DNA from: Gigantopelta aegis
Taxonomy: Eukaryota; Mollusca; Gastropoda; Neomphalida; Peltospiridae
DNA length: 64,000 bases
Direction of reading: 5' to 3'
NCBI RefSeq assembly: GCF_016097555.1
Contig: NC_054706.1
Location: 25,286,539 to 25,350,538, forward strand
Shown here: piece after piece, positions 11,470-22,538 of the stretch
How the letters are laid out: the number at the start of each line of letters is the position of its first letter
How positions within the stretch are numbered: the first letter of the stretch is position 1
The notes under the pieces: model-generated
Told to the model about the DNA's origin: nothing
Database searches by the model: none
Seen by the model: only the letters and a program-made list of their open reading frames with translations
Position numbers and translations under genes: made by a program

Positions 11470-12490
11470 TTAGTTTTTTATTTTCCAATTTAATCTTTCG
11501 CAAAATGCTTTATTTGGACCTAAATAAATGCCAAGAATTTGGACACAATCTTTATTAACAGCAACAGGAATGTTAAATGACAAATCTTTCTCCGCGGCTT
11601 TACCAAGACAAAGTACTTCTGATTTTTCAATATTTACTTTTGCACCCGTAGCAAGACAAAAATAATTGACAGTGCGAAAAATCACCTCAACAGACTGAGC
11701 ATTTTGTACAGTGATAGTAGTATCATCAGCATGTTGAAATAATAGAGAATTAAATTCATTATTCAATTTTATTCCATTAATTTGTTGCTGACTTTTTTAA
11801 CAAGCTATTTAAAGGTTCAGCAACAATTACATAGAGCATCATCGAAATTGGACATCCCTGTCTAACACCTCTAGTAACAGGAAAGAAAGGCGTTAAATGA
11901 CCATTAATTTTAACACTACTTTTAATATCATTATATAGTATTTTAATCCAAGAAATAAATTTATTACCAAAATTAAATTTATTCAAAACTCTGACTATAA
12001 AACTATGCGATACCCAATCAAACGCCTTTTCTTGATCTATTTTAATCAAAAATCCTTCCTGGTTATTCATATCTACAAAATCAACAACATCACGGACTGA
12101 CATAATATTATCAACTATATCCCTACCCGGAACACAACACGTTTGTTCAGGAGAAATAATAGATGACATAACTAATTTTAAACGATTTGCGAGAACTTTG
12201 GATATAATTTTATAATCAAAATTTAAAAGACTTATCGGCCTAAAGTTTTTAAGATTTGTTTTATCCCCTTTTTTCTTAAAAAAAGACTGATAATTCCTTT
12301 TTTCATACTATGTGATAAATATTCTTCATTTTGGATTGACATAACAACTTTATGAAAAAAAGATTTTAATTTATCCCAAAATTTAAGATAAAACTCAACA
12401 GTAAGACCATCCATACCTGGTGATTTATTCCTATTCATACCTTTCAATGCTTTTGTTAATTCTTTAATCGATATATCATTATCACAAGTT
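11470..12490 (-). pseudogene. LINE reverse transcriptase core, broken
   Basis: RT palm and fingers in three frames. 12232-12490 (NRNKSPGMDGLTVEFYLKFW); 11777-12169 (EQTCCVPGRDIVDNI, LIKIDQEKAFDWVSH, GVRQGCPISMMLYV); and 11470-11766 (QHADDTTITV). The catalytic YADD box reads HADD here, so the first position is changed. Breaks lie between 11766 and 11777, and between 12169 and 12232, plus the shift near 11460. Inactive. Confidence 0.83.
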
Positions 12491-12509
12491 TTACTTTCAA
12501 ATTCTGTTA

Positions 12510-13417
12510 TGGCCCGATCACACTGGCCCGAATGCCATTCCGTTTGTTTTCCGAATAGGAATTTGGGTGTTCGGGGAGCGAACGGATCATATTCGGGAAG
12601 CATTCGGTCTGTTCTAGGAGCATACTGGCTGTTCGGCTCCGTACGGATGCATACGGAACGGCATTCGGTAGCTCCAAAAATTTGTTGTGCATGTTCAAAA
12701 TAATTTTCATCGACCATCCGAATGTGGCGTCCATGTGTATTCGGGAAGTATTCGGGAAGCATTCTAGGAGCATACGGCATGTACAGAAAACGTTCGGGAA
12801 GCATGCGTCTAGTTCTTGGTGCATTCGGAATGAAAATTTGGAGGTGCTGGGTTCCGTATGCTTTCCTAACACCCAGAATGGACCTAGAACATGACGAATG
12901 CTTTCCGAACGTTTTCAATATCCTTTCCGGATTTTTTTTCATTTATGCCGCCGAATGTATAACGAATAGCCAGAACTCTTCCAGTATTCTTTCAGAACAT
13001 TTTCCGAACTGCTCGTACACTTCCAGAATGCACAGTATGTTCCGTATGCTTTCCGAACACCCCGAATGGACATAGAAATGACGAACCCTTTCCGAACGCT
13101 TTCCGAACCCTTGAGGAAAGCATGCGGAAAGAGTTCGGTCCATTCTAGGTCGATTCGCCGTGTTCTGAAAGCATTCGGAAAGCATACGGAAAGCGTTCGG
13201 AAAGGAAACCTTTCGAAGTCAACATGCGGGAAATATTCGGTCTATTCTGAAAGCATTCTGAAACCACACTGAAAACATTCGGAAAACAAACGGAAAGCAT
13301 TCGGTGATACATTGGGGAAAACACATTCGGAGGGACATTCGACCAGTTTAAAAAATCACACCACTTTCGTATACGGAAAACAAACGGAAGCTCATTTGGG
13401 CCAGTGTGATCGCCCCA
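12510..13417. mobile_element. Harbinger-like non-autonomous element with internal repeats
   Basis: Terminal inverted repeats of about 45 bp: left begins 'tggcccgatcacactggccc', right ends with the reverse complement of 'tggggcgatcacactggccc'. It is flanked by TTA on both sides (12507-12509 and 13418-13420), the 3-bp TWA-type target duplication of PIF/Harbinger elements. The 908-bp interior is made of dozens of degenerate 'cattcggaaagcatacgg' units in both orientations and encodes no transposase. The open frames across it are repeat artefacts. It is inserted in the LINE at 9688-13530. Confidence 0.75.
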
Positions 13418-13530
13418 TTATTCTATTCGAAATTAAATTTAAGACTTATTCCTCTTTAGCTACATCTATATCTTCTTTGGTATATAATTTAGAATAAAAG
13501 TCATTTGCACATGCACGCGTACTAGATTGG

Positions 13531-14440
13531 GTGGAGGTGGAGGTCGGGTGTGTGTGACAGTGCTGGAGGGGGCAATGGACACGTTCGGGCAAAATGAGTT
13601 GGCCTCAAATCTTCAGCATGTATTTCCATCATTCTACTCACAATATTAGTAATCCATGTAAAAGTGCATACTGATTTGTTTGGAATCCTATATAGCGTCT
13701 TAGTAGTAATGTGAATATAAATATACGTTGTGTTCCAGATTCGGACATTTTCGTTTCATTCATTCAGCCTATTGCGACCAAAACTGTCAGGTGTAAGTGT
13801 CATGAGTAGTTAGTCTGTTTAAAAGTATCTTTGTAAATTGTGTGCATATTATTGACAGTATGATAATTGTTCAGGTTACTGTTTTGTTTTAGTCGGTGTA
13901 GATGCCCATTGAGCTGCTAAAAGCCACTCTTAGTCATTGATATTTCTATTAATTGATAAACCTTAATGAAAACCATTTAACATTTTTTATCGATGGTATG
14001 ATTGGTTGGGACTAAGATATCATAGAGCCCAGAGTCTGATATGTCATATGTTACATAAATTAATTTTTAAAAATGAGCAAAATTGACAAACCAGCACATG
14101 TTCAATAGGGGGGGGAGGTCTAGACTGTAGTAAGTAGACATTTGCTTTGAAGAGGGGTGTTCAGGCCATGCCACCCCACCCCACACCCTATTTAAACGCG
14201 CCTGCAACACTATTGGCAAAAAGGCACAAACTTAAAATTATATAATAACAAGATAATTTATACAACGCAAATATCACATTTTTATAGTTGAATTATTATT
14301 ATTATTGTTATCATTATTATTATTATTATTATTATTATTCTTATTATTATTATCAAATACCAGTACAGAATGTCTAACAGATAATTGTGTTGGTATATCA
14401 TATGGGCATTGTTAGTATGGAAACAAATTTATAGTTACTT
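13531..14440. other. Intergenic, nothing recognised
   Basis: No supported gene. Contains a short G run (14108-14116) and an (ATT)n microsatellite at about 14290-14352. Confidence 0.6.
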
Positions 14441-14449
14441 TTAAATGTT

Positions 14450-14588
14450 TAAAGGGACATTCCTGAGTTTGCTGCATTGTAAGATGTTTCCGACTAATAA
14501 AATATTTCTACGATTAAACTTACGTATTAAATATATTTTCTTGTTCAGAATATCAGTGTCTGTATACTCAATGTGTTTCAGGTCGTGT
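14450..14588. repeat. MITE-1, left part only
   Basis: Starts 'ttaaagggacattcctgag' and follows the left half of the MITE-1 family ('gtaagatgtttccgactaat', 'tcttgttcagaatatcagtg') up to 'caggtcgt', where the palindrome-rich element begins. Complete copies are at 42411, 43940 and 51516. Confidence 0.8.
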
Positions 14589-14593
14589 TTCGG

Positions 14594-14765
14594 TTGTTCA
14601 GGAATGCAAGTCCGGCCCGGACTTGATATCATGGCAGTCAGACCAGTATTCCTAAGGAACTTAAGTCCTAGGACTTGCATTCCTAGGTATATTAGACCTA
14701 GGACATGCATTCCTAGGAGATTAAGTCCGGGCAGACAACTGTTCCTACGGACTTGCAAAATGTAC
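14594..14765. repeat. Palindrome-rich 'cctaggac' element, copy 3
   Basis: Aligns, in reverse orientation, with 6075-6260: 'ggaatgcaagtccggcccgg' at one end and 'cctacggacttgcaaaatg' at the other. It appears to have inserted into the MITE-1 copy at 14450. Its right end is duplicated again at 14968-15025. Confidence 0.65.
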
Positions 14766-15210
14766 ATTGAAAAGTTAATTATTTTAATGCACTTGGGTTT
14801 TTTTTATGCTTTATCAACAGATACAATTGGGCAAGTGAATGTTTTAGTAAGTCAGAATTACCAAATGTTTGACATTCATTATCCAATGATTCATTAATCA
14901 ATGTGATCTAATGGTGTCGTTAAACAAAACAAACTTTAACTATAATAATTAATTACTATACTCTTGGACATGCATTCCTACAGGACTAAGTCCGGGCAGA
15001 CAACTGTTCCTACGGACTTGCAAAATGTGTATTGAAAAGTTAATTATTTTAATGTACTGTCTTTTTATGCTTTATCAACAGATACAATTGGGCAAGTGAA
15101 TGTTTCAGTAAGTCATAATTACTAAATGTTTGACATTCATTATCCGATGATTCATTAATCAATGTGCTCTAATGGTGTCGTTAAACAAAACAAACTTTAA
15201 CTATAATAAT
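14690..15210. repeat. Direct duplication of about 250 bp downstream of B1
   Basis: The stretch running from 'gggcagacaactgttcct' through 'atacaattgggcaagtgaat' to 'aactataataattaattact' occurs twice in direct orientation (about 14728-14960 and 14994-15215). Single-copy equivalents are at about 22205-22380 (B2) and 30410-30590 (B3). Confidence 0.75.
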
Positions 15211-15379
15211 TAATTACTATGCTCTTGCTAGAAACTTTATTGATACTTCAAAGAAAGCATCTATCTGTCGGCAACGAGGTTTCTCTTTAATACCGAAGAC
15301 ATCAGTCATAATCTACACAGAATAGCAACAAAGCCGGATGAGCGGATCTATAAGCACGGCACTTTAATTTACCAAGACG

Positions 15380-16266
15380 TCATACAGTACCAACAACTGA
15401 TGTTCCACGACAGAAACACGTGGCTTTTAGCGCCCTTCGAAACTGCGAGTTTTTCACCACATATATTATGAAGTTCATCCCAGAGTTCATCACAAGAAGT
15501 GGGATGGTGAAGCTGTTAACCGATTCTGAAACTCCTGCGGTGTATGTTATAATTATGAAGATGAAAGCCGGCGTGCAGCAGAGGAAGAAGACTCCAAAGA
15601 CAACACTAAACATGACGACCAGCTCCCAGTCTCTCTTGAATTTGGCCATTCTCCTTTCGTAGGTTAGTGTGTTGGTTGTCATGGTCATGCGGAGAATGGC
15701 TTTCCTTTCTCGATTGGCGGTATGAAATATATGAGCATAGCAAGCTGCGATGATTATTGAACACACAACAAAGAACCCTCCTTGAGTGTTTTTGGTATTC
15801 CATGGTGAGTACTTTAAAAAACCGACAACGCACGCCGGCTTTCCAGTGATTCCCGTATAGTGGAATTGATCCAAAAAATATTGCACAAATACAGGTAATT
15901 GCAATAAGTATTCCTGCCTTTGGTATCGTCGCCAAACGTTCATATGAGAAAGGAAATGTTATACACGCCCATCTGTCTATAGCAATAAGAACCATATTCA
16001 AAATTGAAGCCCCTAGCATCACAAAGAAAAGCACATGAGAGAACAGACAAAGATACTTGTTCTGATAAAACTCTGATTTTATCCCTGGTATGTGGAACAC
16101 CATTTGGTAAGCGAGGGATAGGCACAGTCCACAAACTCCGGTTTGGACTAACTACACTCAGCGTCAAACTATTGACAGTACAGATGAATGCCATAAGTAT
16201 CGCTTCGAAAACCACCGTTGTCATGTTGCCGATGCTGATGTTGTACTCTGTCAAATTCGTGATCAT
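15380..16266 (-). pseudogene. Class A GPCR, subfamily B, pseudogene (B1)
   Basis: Third member of the B subfamily, colinear with B2 (22539) and B3 (30730) but split into three frames. The start (MITNLTEYNISIGNMTTVVF) and TM1 are intact. A 47-bp deletion near 16115, relative to B2 and B3, removes TM2 with its LxVAD motif and shifts the frame; short repeats flank the site. A 2-bp deletion near 15792, just before TM5, shifts it again. TM3 with IDRWACITF, TM4, and the TM6-TM7 region (NSGMNFIIYVVKN) are still readable. It would not give a working receptor. Protein identity to B3 in the readable parts is very high, so the loss looks recent. The C-terminal end, KATCFCRGTSVVGTV, is unchanged in length. 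Confidence 0.9.
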
Positions 16267-17885
16267 ATTCCTAGAACGTTAGGCTACCATTCCTTAGAGT
16301 TGCACAAGTCGAAGGCAGATATCGGTGCAGCTGTGAGGTATCTTCGAAGAAACAGATGAGTGGGGTTTTTGTTTGGTGTTGTCATCTATTTATTCAGTCA
16401 CAAACAATTAAAAACTGAGGAAAAAATCGTCTGGTATTTAGGCATTTTGCTACGCAGTGTGATGTCGAATGGGATTGGCCTTCGTGTGTGATCAGGACAG
16501 TGTTCATGGTGTGTGCCTTTATACGTATCAATCCCCTCAACTTGATGGCAAATAATTATTTTAGCAAATGATCTCTCATTGAACTGCATTAGTGTGTGGT
16601 CAACAAGCAATAAAACCACTTTCTATCACTCTACGCATTATTGACTACAACGATGAGGACTAATGAAATACCTTTTTTTCAAATTGTCCATCTAATAGTG
16701 GGCTCCATGGTCAAGTGAATAAGTTGCTGGGCAATCAACTTGTGCATCTATTAGTGGGATCCATAGTCCAGTGAATAAGGTGTTGGACAATCAAGTTGAC
16801 GACATTAGTTCAAATCCCATCACAGCTGGCTCACACTTTCATTCATCTTTCTCATCTATCATACTATGCTCATCATTCTCATTATCTTAATATAAAACAA
16901 AACTATCCAATTTCCATCTAGTTCGACCATGTCTCTCAATTTTCTCCGACTCTTTCTTCTGAGCTGTGCACACTATCGCTTACCTGTCACAACTTCCTCC
17001 ACGGGTGCAGTATCTGTGAACGTCCCGGCACCCGTCTGACATCTTCGTCTTCTGTCGCTAATAAAGCGGGTCTGACCCTCGGCACTAACTAACGACGGCC
17101 GGTAGTAGGGGTGTATAGTAGGTTGTTACAAATGGCTCTTAACGATCTATAAGTAACTACTTAACACTCTCCAAAGTGATAAGACTACTAAGCCCACAGC
17201 TAAAGCTGATCAGATAGAAAACCCACACAAAAAGCCTGTTCATCTATTTTATATTTCATTAGAATTGTTTTCATTTGAGTAAAAACAACATCCCTTGCAT
17301 GTTATTTCTCATCGTGGTTTAGGAGTGGAAACATTCTCATGGGTTGCCTTGAGAGTAGCGAACACAGCATCTATGATAATGTTTTCAAATGTCTGTTTCA
17401 TCTTGTACAATATTCATTTGTTTGCCACATAATATTTATTATAATTATTATGTACGACGGCATCGTTGTTGTTTTTTGTTGTTGTTTTTTGTTGTTATTT
17501 AATGTTAATATGCTTTATTGTGTGTATGTTGCTAGTTTTCATAAATCCACGAACAAACCACAATGTACAAGCTTTTTGCGTCTATCACTGGTCACATTTT
17601 ACTGAAACAGTGTTTATGACACTAGCTAAGAATAATTAGTCTAGTGGCTCTTTACATTGGTGTGTGTATATGTAAATGTATTTAAGGCTGTGCCAAAAGA
17701 AATTACATTAAAAGGTTGGAAATGACAAAAAAGAGCAGACAATGTAATATTTATTATCTCTTTCTTGTCAGCATGTATTATCAACATACAAAATAGTAAG
17801 CAGAAACATGCATCAGGTGGCACTAACATTAAGGCATTTGACTCAAACGATACGATAACCTGATACGAACAAAACTGGCCAACAT
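16267..17885. other. B1-A1 intergenic, duplicated in units 2 and 3
   Basis: No gene found. Most of this stretch recurs between B2 and A2 (23475-24600, 27763-28455) and between B3 and A3 (31669-34198), for example 'acaacgatgaggactaatga' at 16650, 23886 and 32077. It holds the uninterrupted target site of the MITE found at 32661 ('tggtttaggagtgg', 17314). Upstream regulatory sequence of B1 would lie here, but no core promoter could be assigned. Confidence 0.6.
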
Positions 17886-17888
17886 ATT

Positions 17889-18725
17889 CTACAGGGTATT
17901 TGTCACCATTAGAGCCGGGTGTTGTTTTTCTGTTGTTGTTTGGGGGTTTTTTTTGTTGTTGGGGGGGGGGGGGGGGGGGTAATTAAATATTTATTGTCCC
18001 AGATCATATAGCAGTGTCGGGGTTGGGAGCCCCGAATCACTGCTTTACATATATATCCATGTTCTAAGCAACAAAAAAATATTTTTAAAATAACAACACT
18101 AACAGAAACTGGTTCAGACTAAAGTTCAACACATACATAGAGTTGAACATGGACAGTGACCTATAATATAACTATATAATTTTATGATCCGAGATATCAA
18201 CCAGAACAAAGAAAATAGCGAATGAGAGGGAATGAATGAATGAATGAATGTTTAACGACACCCCAGCACGAAAAATACATCGGCTATTGGGTGTCAAACT
18301 ATGGTTAATGCAAAACTAAATCGATGATCAACATCAATATAAAAATTCAACAATTAAATAAAAACACAGTGTAAAGAACTGTGCAAAAATACAAATATCA
18401 CAGATAGATAAAATTAAAATTTAGAATAAAATTCAGTATCGCGTAAAAACTGTAATAAAAATGAGAGGGAAGAGCCGTTCTTAATAATTGAAATCAGACA
18501 TTACTGACAGTTTAGTGTTTAAATTATCCATTTCCGTACATTAGAAGTGTTTCTGGTCATCTTGGTGTTTCTAATACAACAAAATAAATTTGTCAAGGGC
18601 ATCCCCCCGTTTCAAGGTCACAGACTCACATCACTACAGTGTAACCTTATCCAAATGTGTTACAGATTTGTAGATTAGCCAAAATTAGTGTTAATTTTCA
18701 CGGGTCATTAACGACTTTAGTGAAG
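17889..18725. repeat. MITE-2-like sequence with LINE-tail and SINE-D inserts, 3' of A1
   Basis: The right part (18480-18725) follows the MITE-2 family and ends a few bases from the A1 stop codon. About 17930-18220 is an inserted LINE 3' tail ('tattgtcccagatcatatag'), also present in unit 2 but not in unit 3. SINE-D lies at 18232-18459. Confidence 0.7.
18232..18459 (-). repeat. SINE-D copy with 11-bp target duplication
   Basis: Flanked by AATGAGAGGGA at 18221-18231 and 18460-18470. The paralogous site in unit 2 (about 28800-28810, 'ataagagggaagagcc') has a single copy and no insert, which fixes both boundaries. The (GAAT)n run is the 3' tail, so orientation is minus; the 5' part is missing relative to 40823-41126. 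Confidence 0.92.
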
Positions 18726-18730
18726 TAGAC

Positions 18731-19687
18731 TTATGTGGCAGCAACTATTGATGTTCGACAATTCAAACATGTGGCTTTTAGCGCTGTTCGAAACTGATAG
18801 TTTTTCACCACATAAATAACAAAGTTCATCCCAGAGTTGGTCAGAAGGAGCGGAGTAGTGAAGCTAATAAAATTTTCTGGGACTCCTGCCGTGTAGGTGA
18901 CGATGATAAACAGGAAACTTGGAGCACTACAGAGGAAAAACACGACAAAAATAACACTAAACATTTTAACCAGCTCCCAGTCTCTTTTGAATTTGGCCAT
19001 CTGTGTATCCTTCTTGAGAGTGTATCCGGTTGATGTTAGCCGACGCAAAGTCTCTGTCCGTCTCTTAGCAACACGAAACATATGACCGTAGCAAGCAGCA
19101 ATAATTACCGAGGTCACAATGAAGAATCCACCTTGAACGTAAATCTGGTACTCTGGGTTGAGTACTTTGAAAAATACGCAATCAGTATTGCGTGTCCACT
19201 CATTAGCATACAGTGGAACGGTCCCCAAAAGTATTCCACTAATCCAGACGAGCACAATGAGTATCCCTGCCTTAGGTATAGTAGCCAGACGCTCGTATTT
19301 ATGAGGATATGTGATGCACGCCCACCTGTCGACGGCAATAAGGACCATATGCAGAATGGAAATCGCGATCACGATAAATAATAGTATGTACCTACAAAGA
19401 CACAAGTATTTATTATTGTCGAATACTGACAGTATTTCGGGTACGTTAAACACCATTTGGTAAGGGAGCGAGAGACCGGTGAGGAAGTCCGCAACAGCCA
19501 GAGATATCACGTACATGTTGTGAACAGTCCACAGGTTCCGGTTCAGACACACCGTAATCAGCGTCAACGCGTTCACGGTACAGATGAAAGCCATGAGTAT
19601 CACTATGAGAGTTAGTTTGATCATGCCGCTCACAGTGTACTCGTACTCTGTAACATTGGAGCTCATGTTGCTCTGTCCTAATGTCAT
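18731..19687 (-). CDS. Intronless class A GPCR, subfamily A (A1)
   Basis: A 318-residue, single-exon seven-transmembrane receptor for the plasma membrane; ligand unknown. The N-terminus has an N-glycosylation site (SNVTEY, near residue 11). Landmarks in order: TM1 FICTVNALTL; TM2 SLAVADFLTG; the TM3 cysteine (YLCLCRY), then IDRW... here VDRWACITYP, a DRW in place of DRY; TM4 tryptophan (VLVWISG); the loop-2 cysteine (NTDCVFF); TM6 FFLCSAPSF, with AP where CWxP is usual; TM7 LTNSGMNFVIYVVKN, an NFxxY in place of NPxxY. The C-tail is about 20 residues with three cysteines, possible palmitoylation sites. The first ATG is used because it matches A3; a second lies seven codons on (NMSSN). A leader-derived repeat array lies upstream, a MITE directly downstream. 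Candidate chemoreceptor by analogy with intronless expanded class A families in Aplysia; this is inference. Confidence 0.93.
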   Translation of the reverse strand: MTLGQSNMSSNVTEYEYTVSGMIKLTLIVILMAFICTVNALTLITVCLNRNLWTVHNMYVISLAVADFLTGLSLPYQMVFNVPEILSVFDNNKYLCLCRYILLFIVIAISILHMVLIAVDRWACITYPHKYERLATIPKAGILIVLVWISGILLGTVPLYANEWTRNTDCVFFKVLNPEYQIYVQGGFFIVTSVIIAACYGHMFRVAKRRTETLRRLTSTGYTLKKDTQMAKFKRDWELVKMFSVIFVVFFLCSAPSFLFIIVTYTAGVPENFISFTTPLLLTNSGMNFVIYVVKNYQFRTALKATCLNCRTSIVAAT

Positions 19688-19689
19688 GG

Positions 19690-20400
19690 CATTTAGTTCT
19701 CAATATGTGTGTTGTTGTGGGGTTATCTAGCTATCGTTTGGGAAAGAATGTCATTACATTTAGCATACCAAATGTCTTTGTTGAATCTATCCTTTGGTGA
19801 TGAATGCCATGGTATTTAGCACTCCAAAAGTTGGGGGTTTTCTCAATCTATCCTTTGGTGAAAATATTATGCATAATAAAAAAAATCTTTCTCAGAAGCA
19901 GATATGTTATTGTTTACGTCATGAAAAACAAGAACCACAAATGGAAAGGTATTGCTGTGTACGCACCAACAGTTTGGCATGCTGTTCTGTCCTGAAGCCA
20001 AGGTATTTAGCACACTATGTCTTTCCTTTGATGAAGAATGTCATTGCATTTAGCACTCCAAATGTTGTTTTGTTTTTTGAAGCTATCCTTTGGTGAAGAT
20101 ATGCATAATAAAGACTTCCTCAGAAGCAGCTATTTTACTGTTTAGTTCATCAAAACCAAGAACCACAAGCGGAGAGGGAATATCATGTATGCACCAACAG
20201 TTTGGCTGCTGTTCTGTCCTAATGCCACGGCATTTAGCACAAGTGTTGTTATCTTTTTCAGTCTATCGTTTGATGAAGATATGCATAATAAAGACTTCCT
20301 CGGGTGCAGATCGAGAGGGAATGTTATGTACGAACCAAATTTTGGACTTGTGTATCAACATTATGATCTGAGTGGCAATCATACCGAGTAGAAAACGGAT
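19690..20400 (-). repeat. Tandem copies of the A-receptor leader, upstream of A1
   Basis: Three or so degenerate units of about 150-220 bp. Each carries, on the plus strand, 'gtcatggcatttagcac'-like sequence, then 'aatctatcctttggtga', 'cagaagcagat' and 'gcaccaacagtttgg'. The first of these is the receptor's own start-codon region read backwards (leader, ATG and the codons for TLGQ). Homologous array at 36000-37150. No independent gene is claimed. Confidence 0.75.
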
Positions 20401-20439
20401 AAATAAATAATCTTGATTGTATTTATTGTTTGTGCTTTG

Positions 20440-20990
20440 ATGCAGTCATAATGACTGTTTTCCATCAAAATATGTTTATATATTCTGTCAATGTTAACTG
20501 CTCTGACGCATTCAATTTGCTAAATTTCTGCGGCTGCCATATTCTTTAAATTAGTTTTGTGTTTATATCGAATCGTTGTTAAAGCTCATCGTCCAGGACA
20601 TATACACCTCATCTATCTAGGCTGCTGCCCCAGGATAGAGGTTAAAAAGACTATCCCGAGCTTAAACCATTATATAATATATTCCCAAATGATACATCCC
20701 TTTTTACCAACTAACGTTACATCTCGAATACAGTTTACTGATTACAATCAGGCACGACGGAATCAAGTAGACATTGGGGGGGGGGGGGGGGGGGGTCTGA
20801 CTGAGATCGAGGGAGGAGTGTCTAGGTGGGTTCGGCGGTAGCGGGTTTCCTGTGATGACTATGAGTCAGAATTACCAAATGTTTGAAATCCAATAGCCGA
20901 ATATTAATTAATCAATGTGTTCCAATAGTGTTGTTAAAGCACACAAACTTTAACTACCTTAATGGATGGTGGTTGGGGTGGGCTGGGGAT
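20440..20990. repeat. Receptor-upstream paralogous block, copy 1
   Basis: Matches 1-536 and 37190-37735. Contains a poly-G run (about 20777-20796) and the undisturbed target site 'acacaaactttaactacc' where the LINE of 543-3384 sits in copy 0. Confidence 0.8.
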
Positions 20991-20998
20991 AGTCCTTC

Positions 20999-21250
20999 AC
21001 AGTTAAAACCACCTGTAATTTGTTTCATTTCAAATTATGTTCTTGCTTATATCAAATTAACATTCAAGCACGCTCTTCTGGGCACACACCTCAGCTATCT
21101 GGGCTCTCTGTCCAGGACAAAGGGTTAGTTGTTGGTGGTTAGTGAGAGAGAAACTTACACCTACCCATTGAGTGGTTAAAAATCGCTCTGGGTAGGAGCC
21201 GGTACCGTTCTGCGAACCCTGTACCTACCAGCCATATGTCCAATAGCTTA
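20999..21250 (-). repeat. SINE-A copy, near full length
   Basis: Minus strand. Plus-strand reading runs from 'gtttcatttcaaattatg' through 'tcagctatctgggctctc', 'aatcgctctgggtaggagcc' and 'gaaccctgtacctaccag' (B-box side) to 'atagcttaacctcgacacc' (A-box side of the tRNA-like head). Confidence 0.85.
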
Positions 21251-21286
21251 ACCTCGACACCATCGAAAGAAAAAAGAAACAAAGAA

Positions 21287-21605
21287 ATGTTTTATTTAAC
21301 GACGCACTCAACACATTTGTATTGACGGTTATATAGCGTCAGACATATGGTTATGACCCAAACAAATATTGAGAGAGGAAACCCGCTGTCGCCACTTCAT
21401 GTGCTACTCTTTTCGATTAGCAGCAAGGGATCTTTTATATTCACCATCCCAAAGACAGGGTAGTACATACCGCAGCCTTTGATATACCAGTCGTGGTGCA
21501 CTGGCTGGAACGAGAAATAGCGCAATGGGGCCACAGACAGGGATCGATCATACACCGACCGACCGAGCGAGCGCTGTACCACTGGGCTACGTCCCGCCCT
21601 CGACA
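21287..21605 (-). repeat. SINE-B copy, near full length
   Basis: Minus strand. Tail 'ttttatttaacgacgcac', conserved centre 'agcaagggatcttttatatt' and 'ccagtcgtggtgcactggc', then a tRNA-like head read as 'gggatcgatcatacaccg' (B box) and 'cgctgtaccactgggctacg' (A box). Confidence 0.88.
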
Positions 21606-21609
21606 CCAT

Positions 21610-22535
21610 CGAGGCCGGTCTCCCAAAGATTTGTTACTCTAAATAAACAGTAATACAGTGCAAACATATTATGCAAAACGGTAACCAGTCTTAGGTTGCA
21701 TGTCAGTATTTACGTTTTCAAAACGTTTATATGGTAAATTATTTATTAAATTTCTAAAATATAATATAAACAAATACAAAATAAAAATAATAAGTACACA
21801 GTATCATGAAATAGATAAATTTCATAAAATACCTACATTGAATTTTTTTTAATTTGGTATGTGTGGGGTGGGATGGAGGTGGGTGGGGTGTTGTAAGCCT
21901 TAAACTGTTATATGTGCACACTTTGTGCTAATAAGGATGAGTTTGTTGTTGTTGTTGGGGGGGGGGGGGGGGGTGGAGGAGTTCCCATTCATAAGTTAAT
22001 AAATATATACTCATTTATAAGTCACAAAATATCCATTTTTGATGCTATTAATTGTTGTAATAGATAACATGGATTATTTTTATAACTAATGTCGTTTTAG
22101 AGGAAACAGTTCTAATCTCATGAAAATGGTTTGCATGTTTGTTCTAAACAAACCATAAAGTATGTTTAATGAGCCTGTCTATTGTGTAAAACACGATATC
22201 AGTATGCAAAATGTACATTGAAAAGTTAATTATTTTAATTTTTATCAACAGTTACAATTGGGCCAGTGAATTTTTCAATAAGTCAGAATTACCAAATGTT
22301 TGACAATCGTTAGCCGATGATTAATTAATCAATGTGCCGTTAAATTAAAATTTTTTTAACAATAATATCTAATTACTATGCTCTTGCTAGAAACTATACT
22401 GATATTTCAAAGAAAGCATCTGTCTGTCGACAAGGAGGTTTCTCTTTCATACCAAAGTCATTAGTCATAATCAACACAGAATAGCAACGAAGCCGGTTGA
22501 GCGGATTTATAAGCACGGCTGTTTGATTTACCAAG
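21610..22535. other. Intergenic between A1 and B2, duplicated at 29860-30700
   Basis: No gene. It recurs at 29860-30700 (for example 'gcaaaacggtaaccagtctt' at 21672 and 29909). Contains a poly-G run at about 21958-21973. Confidence 0.65.
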
Positions 22536-22538
22536 ACG

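Larger units (their letters stand above)
9688..13530 (-). mobile_element. Second L1/Tx1-like LINE, split by Harbinger-like insert
   Basis: Minus-strand LINE. The 3' side is T-rich on the plus strand with an (AC)n run at 9817-9871. RT and C-terminal coding remnants lie at 9955-12490. The coding sequence resumes beyond the insert at 13420-13530 with FYSKLYTKEDIDV, so the 908-bp insert at 12510-13417 split it cleanly. Its 5' end is truncated near 13530. RT sequence differs clearly from the LINEs at 543 and 24746, so this is a separate family. Confidence 0.8.
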
